Shown: one piece after another, positions 58,911 through 64,000 of the stretch | Position numbering within the stretch: position 1 is the first letter of the stretch | Layout of the letters: every line of letters starts with the position of its first letter | Assembly (NCBI GenBank): GCA_019426215.1 | Contig: CM033396.1 | Coordinates: 37,004,503-37,068,502 of the forward strand | Length of the DNA stretch: 64,000 nt | Direction of reading: 5' to 3' | Origin: Buddleja alternifolia | Lineage: Eukaryota > Streptophyta > Magnoliopsida > Lamiales > Scrophulariaceae | Program-made: the position numbers and the translations under genes | Notes under the pieces: generated by a model | The model's database searches: none | What the model was told of the DNA's origin: nothing | What the model saw: the letters and a program-made list of their open reading frames with translations, nothing else

Positions 58911-59470
58911 GGTAAGTTTTACAAAATTGAGAGGCTGATATTCGTATAGTTTATGATTAAATATGTATGATTTTTACCACTTGTGGCTTTGATTTGTGTG
59001 TTAGATGAGTTCAGGGTGAAAATCATAACAATCGAGGAACAAGGGCGAAAAACGTATAATTTCAGGAGAAACTGCATGCCAAGAATGAACTTAGAGTATT
59101 TGAAGTACGAACTTGACATGTCACCGAGTTTGAACTTGAAGTTTGTGAAGTTCGAACTTCAGCGATTGACTATGCTGCGTTGACTGTGCTGACTATGTCA
59201 CCAAGATTTTTCAACGTTCAGTGTTATACAATGTGTCCGATTTTTCAAGATTTATGTGGCAAGTTCAAACTTGGTTACGTGTGTCACCAAGTTCACAAAT
59301 GCAGTTTCTCCTGAAATTATATGTTTTTCACCCCTTTTCCACGATTGTTATGATTTTCACCCTGAACTCATTTAACACACAAATCAAAGCCACAAGTGTT
59401 AAAATCATACATATTCGACCCTAAACTATACGAATATCAGCCTCTCAATTATGTAAAACTCACCCTTATC
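58905..59470. repeat. palindrome with ~172-bp arms
   Basis: 58905-59077 and 59299-59470 are inverted copies (shared GATAAGGGT, TTGAGAGGCTGATATTCG, CTTGTGGCTTTGATTTGTG, TTTCAGGAGAAACTGCAT) with about 10% difference, around a 221-bp spacer. The spacer is rich in AAGTTCGAACTT-like words. Confidence 0.9.
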
Positions 59471-60240
59471 AACACCCCCAAACTTAACATGGGTCATCCC
59501 CAAGCAATAAAAGGACAAAGACAAAGGAACTAAAATCAAGACATCAATCTAACACAAAACAAAAATAAAGACGGCTCACTCTCGTAGAGTGCACTATTGC
59601 ATTTAGCGTGTGCAACAAGCCTTTATACCTCAAGTTTACCAAAGAGGACGAGTATAGTCTCATGATGGTTTGCAGAAGATATATCCACAAAATCAATGGA
59701 TTCTAGCTAATTACTGTTAACGTAACTCAAAATTTTTAACTATGAAAACAGTGGCATGAAAACATAATCTTACAATTAAGCTCAAACTTCTTAAATGTAT
59801 CCTTTCGTTATGCTGGTGTTAACACCTGGAGTAGAAAGAACATTCCAAAGGGTGTAGTGATTGTAATCTAGGGCATTATAGTCGAGTGGCATCCTTACCA
59901 AATTTTGGAGTTAATTTCGCGATTTATCAACCATTCAACTCAGAATGGAACGAAGACTCATATATACTTCTTAGCCATTAATTATTGTTACTTAAGACTT
60001 TTCGACCTTATTCATTGGCTTGAGAATGGCTCAAATTAGCATGATAGGTACAATGCATGTGTATGAAACTTTTGACCCCCAGTACCACCAGCCTGAGTAA
60101 CACAGTTTGTAGGCATGAAACTTTTTACCTCCAGTGTAGTCATACCAATCAGATTACTTCAATGTTCTTTAGAACTTATTTAAATATGCATTATCAATGA
60201 AGATTTCTCACTTTAAAGCATAAAAAGTAACTAATCACTT
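59471..60240. other. probable LTR-retrotransposon non-coding sequence
   Basis: Phrases such as CACCCCCAAACTTAACATGG and CCCCAAGCAATAAAAGG resemble untranslated regions of Tat/Athila-type Ty3/gypsy elements. The same style continues at 63225-64000 on the other side of the LTR insertion. No protein domain was seen. Confidence 0.35.
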
Positions 60241-63224
60241 TGTTAGAAAATTTCATGATAGATGTTTTGATGATGACAAGATAGGATTCATGTTAGACCC
60301 TGGTGGTCCTAAGTGGCATACGAAAGAGTCTAGAAGGGGGGGGGGGTTGAATAGACCCTGAAGTCTTTTTCAACTTTTAAAAATTGTATCACTTTTGAAG
60401 ATTTTGAACGTTTAGTAAGCTGAGCGCTAGGTCAGACGCTTTAGGATTAGATAACTTAGACTTAGCGATTTCAACAATTACCAAATTAGGGTAATGTTTT
60501 AATCGCTTAATCAAGGTTAGCACAGCAAAAATGATTTTAAGCTTAGCGTTCTCTTTTGCCAATTAGTCGCTTAACTGTTTTAATGTTTTTTCATATAAAT
60601 GATATGAAACTGTAGGGTAAAGCAATAAAGTAGTAAATAACACAAGATGTATAAGGTTCACTGGGTAATGTAATCCCAGCTACGTCCTTCTTCTCCTTTG
60701 CACTTGGAGGAATTCACTAGATTGATTATCGAAGGATCACACAGAGGCTTCTACAAAATAGATGAAAGAGAAGATGATCTTAAGCTCCTTGATCACACAG
60801 ACTTCAGCTCCAATGAAGACCTTCTTCAACAAGCTTCTCTCACACATAAATGCTGCTTGTAAAATCAACAACTTTCTCACTCAGATGAAATAGGTTGAGG
60901 GTTTTGTCACGGGTTTGTTTGATTTTAGAAGTTCAAACAACTTGAGATATCTCAATAGGAGTTTAGGATTCTTCTTTGAAGAGGTTTGAGATATCTTTAA
61001 CTATCTTTGGAATGTATAAAACGTTTGATATAATTTTTAGCTTTGGAGTTTATAAGCTTTTCTCTCAAATAATTTCAACAAAGTTTAGACCTTTTTCTTG
61101 TGCATGTACGTGTCTAATTAGGGTTTGCTAGAGGGTACAATTTATAGAAATTTCTTGGGATTTTTCCGTTGGACACATGTAGGCGCGTGTCTCTCACGCA
61201 GCGTGTTAAATAGTCAATTTTCTGACATTCCTCAATTTCTGCTGGTTCCGATTGGACAGGAGCAAGTTTTGAACTCTGACTTCTGACAGTCTAGTCAAAA
61301 GGTGGCTTGTCCACAAGTCATAATAGCTTATCATATTTAATGCACTTATCAGACATTTAATGCATTTGAATTTATTTTCCGTTGGAAATAAATGTCCGTT
61401 GATGATTGCATTTAAGTCCTCCATGACTTAAGAATTAATTTCGGTGAATCTGATCCTTGATCGCTTGAGTTATTTTGAGTGTTTGATTCAACGACCCTGA
61501 AACAATCCATTAGCGTTTGACAGACACTAAGAACAAATCTTCATCTTCACTTGAGTTCAGACGCTGATCTTCAACTTCATCTTTGATAGACTCACCAAGA
61601 ATTCTATCAGCGACTCGATATCAAATACTTCATCTAAAATCTACAAAGATAAAAATTACAAGCCTAACAAAATTACAAACTTTCAAACGCTTAAATAGTT
61701 GTTCTATGAAAACATAAACTTACATTTTTTTAGGGGTCTAACATAAAGTCCTATTCTTATCATCATCAAAACATCTAACATGAAATTTCCTAACAGACCC
61801 CAAAGATTATGTAAGTTTATCCTTATTAGAATATGTTTAAGCATTTAACAAAGTTATCGAGTTGTAATTTTTAGATTAGGCTTGTAATTTTTATCTTTGT
61901 AGATTTTAGACTAAGTATTGAATACTAAGTCGCTGATAGAATTCTAGGTGAGTCTGTCAGAGATGAAGTTGAAGATTAGCGTCTGAAGTCAAGCGAAGAT
62001 GAAGATTTTGTCTTAAATTACTGCCAATCGCTAAGGACATTTCAGGAGTTATGAATCAAGCGCTCAAAACCATTAAGTGATCAAATGATCACATTCACCT
62101 GAAATAAATTCCGAAGTCATTAAGGACTTAAATGCAATCATCAACGGGCATTTATTTTCAACGGGAAATAAAATGCATTGAATGCTTAATAAGAGCATTA
62201 ATTATGATAAGGATGAATTGCATACGGAATAAGTCATCCTATTGGCTAAGACTGTCAGTGTTTCAGAGTTCAAACCTGACTTTCAAGAATGTCAGAAAAA
62301 GGGACTACTCACTCACTAGGTGAGAGACACGTTCCTACATATGTCCAACGGACAAATCCCAAGAAATATCTATAAATAGTGCCCTTCAGCAAACCTTAAA
62401 CATATACACACATACACAAGAAATAGGTCAAAACTTTGTTGAAATCATCACAAGAAAAGCTTACAAAACTCAATATCCAAAAATCCTCTAAGCTTTTCAA
62501 ACATTCCAAAGACAGTCACTGATATCTCAAATCACTTCAAAGAAGAATCGTACACTATTATTGAGATATCTTAAGTTGTTTGAACTTCTCAAAATCAAAC
62601 AGACGTTGTGACAAAACCCTCAACCTCTTTCATCTGTGTGAGAAAGTTGTTGATATTTGCAAGCCGTATTTCTGAGTGAGAGAAGCTTGTTGAAGAAGAT
62701 CTCAAGTGAAGCAGAAGTCTGTGTGATCAAGGAGCTAAAGATCAACTTCCTTTTATCCTCTATTTTGCAGAAGTCTCTGTGTGATTTTTTGATAATCCTT
62801 TTAGTGGATTCCCTCCGAGTGTAAAGAAGAAGAAAGACGCAGCTGGGATTACATCACCCAGTGAACCTTTCATATCTTGTGTCATTTACATTAGTATTTT
62901 ATTGCTTTACTTTATCATTTGCATTATATCTTCAAAGGCATTAAAATTCAGTAAGTGACTAATTGGCTAAACAGAACGCTAAGCATTAAAATCATTTCCG
63001 CTATGTTAACCCTGATTAAGAGATTTAAGCATTACCCTACTTTAGTAATTGCCCAAATCACTAAGTCTAAGTTATCTTATCTCTAGCGCTTGACCTAGCG
63101 CTTTGCTTTTTAAGCATTCAAATCTTTCAAAGTGGTACAAAAATTTTGAAGTCGAAAAAGACTTCAAGGTCTATTCAACCCCTCCCCCCTTTTGGACTCT
63201 TTTGTATGCCACTTGGTACCAACA
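60241..63224 (+). mobile_element. LTR (SIRE/Maximus-like copia) interrupted by a second LTR
   Basis: TGTTAGAAAATTTCATG at 60241 opens the LTR. After 60 bases it is split by an inverted LTR (60301-61795), resumes at 61801 and ends ACTTGGTACCAACA at 63224. Without the insert it is about 1.48 kb. Neither a primer site nor internal domains adjoin it, so it is solo or truncated; flanks CACTT and AGTGA do not match. Family naming is by resemblance. Confidence 0.75.
60301..61795 (-). mobile_element. solo LTR inserted inside a same-family LTR, opposite strand
   Basis: On the minus strand it starts TGTTAGGAAATTTCATG (61795) and ends ACTTAGGACCACCA (60301). A 5-bp target duplication GACCC flanks it exactly (60296-60300, 61796-61800). 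It aligns inverted to 61801-63224 along its length, for example CTATTCAACCCC and ATTCTATCAGCGACT. Length 1495 bp. Confidence 0.88.
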
Positions 63225-64000
63225 AGTGAAACATCATAAAGCATCCCTGTTAATATCTCTATGAAATTACCCCTCATGTTTCAGAATGAGAATCCACCCA
63301 ACTCCTCTACCGTTCGATTATGTGCACGGTGTCATCTAAGGAATCATAGCTTTTAAACTAGGGTCGACAACGAACATTAACAAGATAACATGATTCAATT
63401 ATTGCATTTATTCAATGATTTAAAAAAAAATTCCAATTAACGACACTATTTCAAGCTTCATAAATCAAGATCACAAAAATTAGCAAGCTTAAATTCAAAA
63501 AAAATTAAAATTCTTGCATCAAATTTCAAGGTACCGCCATGTAAAGCACAAAATCGGGCCCACACGCCTCCAAACTTAAACGAAGCAATAAATCACACAA
63601 GAAAATTCTTTTCCCAGCACCCCCAAACTTAAACCTAACATTGCCCTCAATGTTACATCTAAACTCAAACCGCGAAAAGGGGTAAAAGGAGTACTTACAA
63701 CCAAGGATGCTGAAAATCAATCCTTCATCTCATATGTCCAAAACAAACTCATCTCATCCAATTACGATAAGAATCCCAAAACAATGGGAAATCACTACTA
63801 ACCATGCTCACTATACTCAAACAACTAAACCATCAAGGAAAAATAGACACATGCCAAAAGTGCATGCTCAGAAAAACAAATAGAAAGGAAACCTAAAAAA
63901 CTAAGCAAAACTAGAAACAGAAAACAAAAGAAAAACTTACACACTTGGGTTGCCCCTCAAGCAGCGCTCGTTTATAGTCAATAGTTTGATTGTTCCGCTC
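63225..64000. other. probable LTR-retrotransposon non-coding sequence, right side
   Basis: It contains GCACCCCCAAACTTAAACC and CTTGGGTTGCCCCTCAAGCA then GCGCTCGTTTATAGTC. These resemble Ty3/gypsy (Tat/Athila-type) untranslated sequence. It runs off the window. No ORF of note. Confidence 0.35.

Noticed and set aside
58998..59183. ORF within the palindrome
   Set aside because: No domain, and the mirrored arm shows the same sequence inverted; structural artefact.
61206..62323. Matching small ORFs on opposite strands (61206-61424 and 62132-62323)
   Set aside because: They are the same LTR sequence read in the two inverted copies; LTRs do not code here.

Overview
The window is nuclear DNA of a flowering plant, most likely a eudicot. 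It has split genes with GT-AG introns, AT-rich introns, plant fatty-acid desaturase and 4-coumarate:CoA ligase-like sequences, Ty1/copia elements, hAT, MULE, CACTA and Tourist DNA transposons, and an integrated Caulimoviridae-type pararetrovirus. No bacterial-style operons, CRISPR arrays, rRNA or canonical tRNA genes were recognised. The species cannot be named from sequence alone.

Layout. (1) 730-6344, minus strand: a decayed 4CL-like acyl-CoA ligase gene. Its last intron is split by a ~3 kb hAT-type element (948-3914) filled with a two-armed, strand-switching minisatellite. (2) 6700-7443: a copia-type LTR on the minus strand, then AT-rich DNA without genes. (3) 9945-17310: one near-complete, degenerate endogenous pararetrovirus (tRNA-Met primer site, two small ORFs, coat protein, small ORF, movement protein, protease/RT/RNase H, transactivator, promoter and polyadenylation signal). 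It is flanked by ~0.5 kb inverted arms. (4) 18.2-55.1 kb: a tandem cluster of ADS-type delta-9 desaturase copies, all on the plus strand. These are an exon-less remnant (Z, 18.6-22.2 kb), a five-exon pseudogene (A, 22565-30552), two partial fragments (C with exon 5 at 38.4 kb; D with exon 4 at 41.35 kb), and one gene that reads intact (B, 42583-54016, 307 codons). Because the copies are paralogous, each acts as an empty site for insertions in the others. This let me date and bound many transposons: MULE, Tourist, CACTA and hAT MITEs, and a Pack-MULE-like element carrying an F-box/kelch gene fragment. A young copia element (31016-35839) sits in the 3' flank of gene A. (5) 55.2-64 kb: retrotransposon debris with a degenerate copia gag region, a 172-bp-arm palindrome, and a solo LTR inserted in opposite orientation into another LTR of the same family, with a GACCC target duplication.

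Functionally, only desaturase gene B looks able to make a full-length host protein. The copia element, the pararetrovirus, the 4CL-like gene and desaturase A all carry stops or frameshifts. The region reads as a tandem gene cluster that has been expanded, eroded and repeatedly invaded by mobile DNA.
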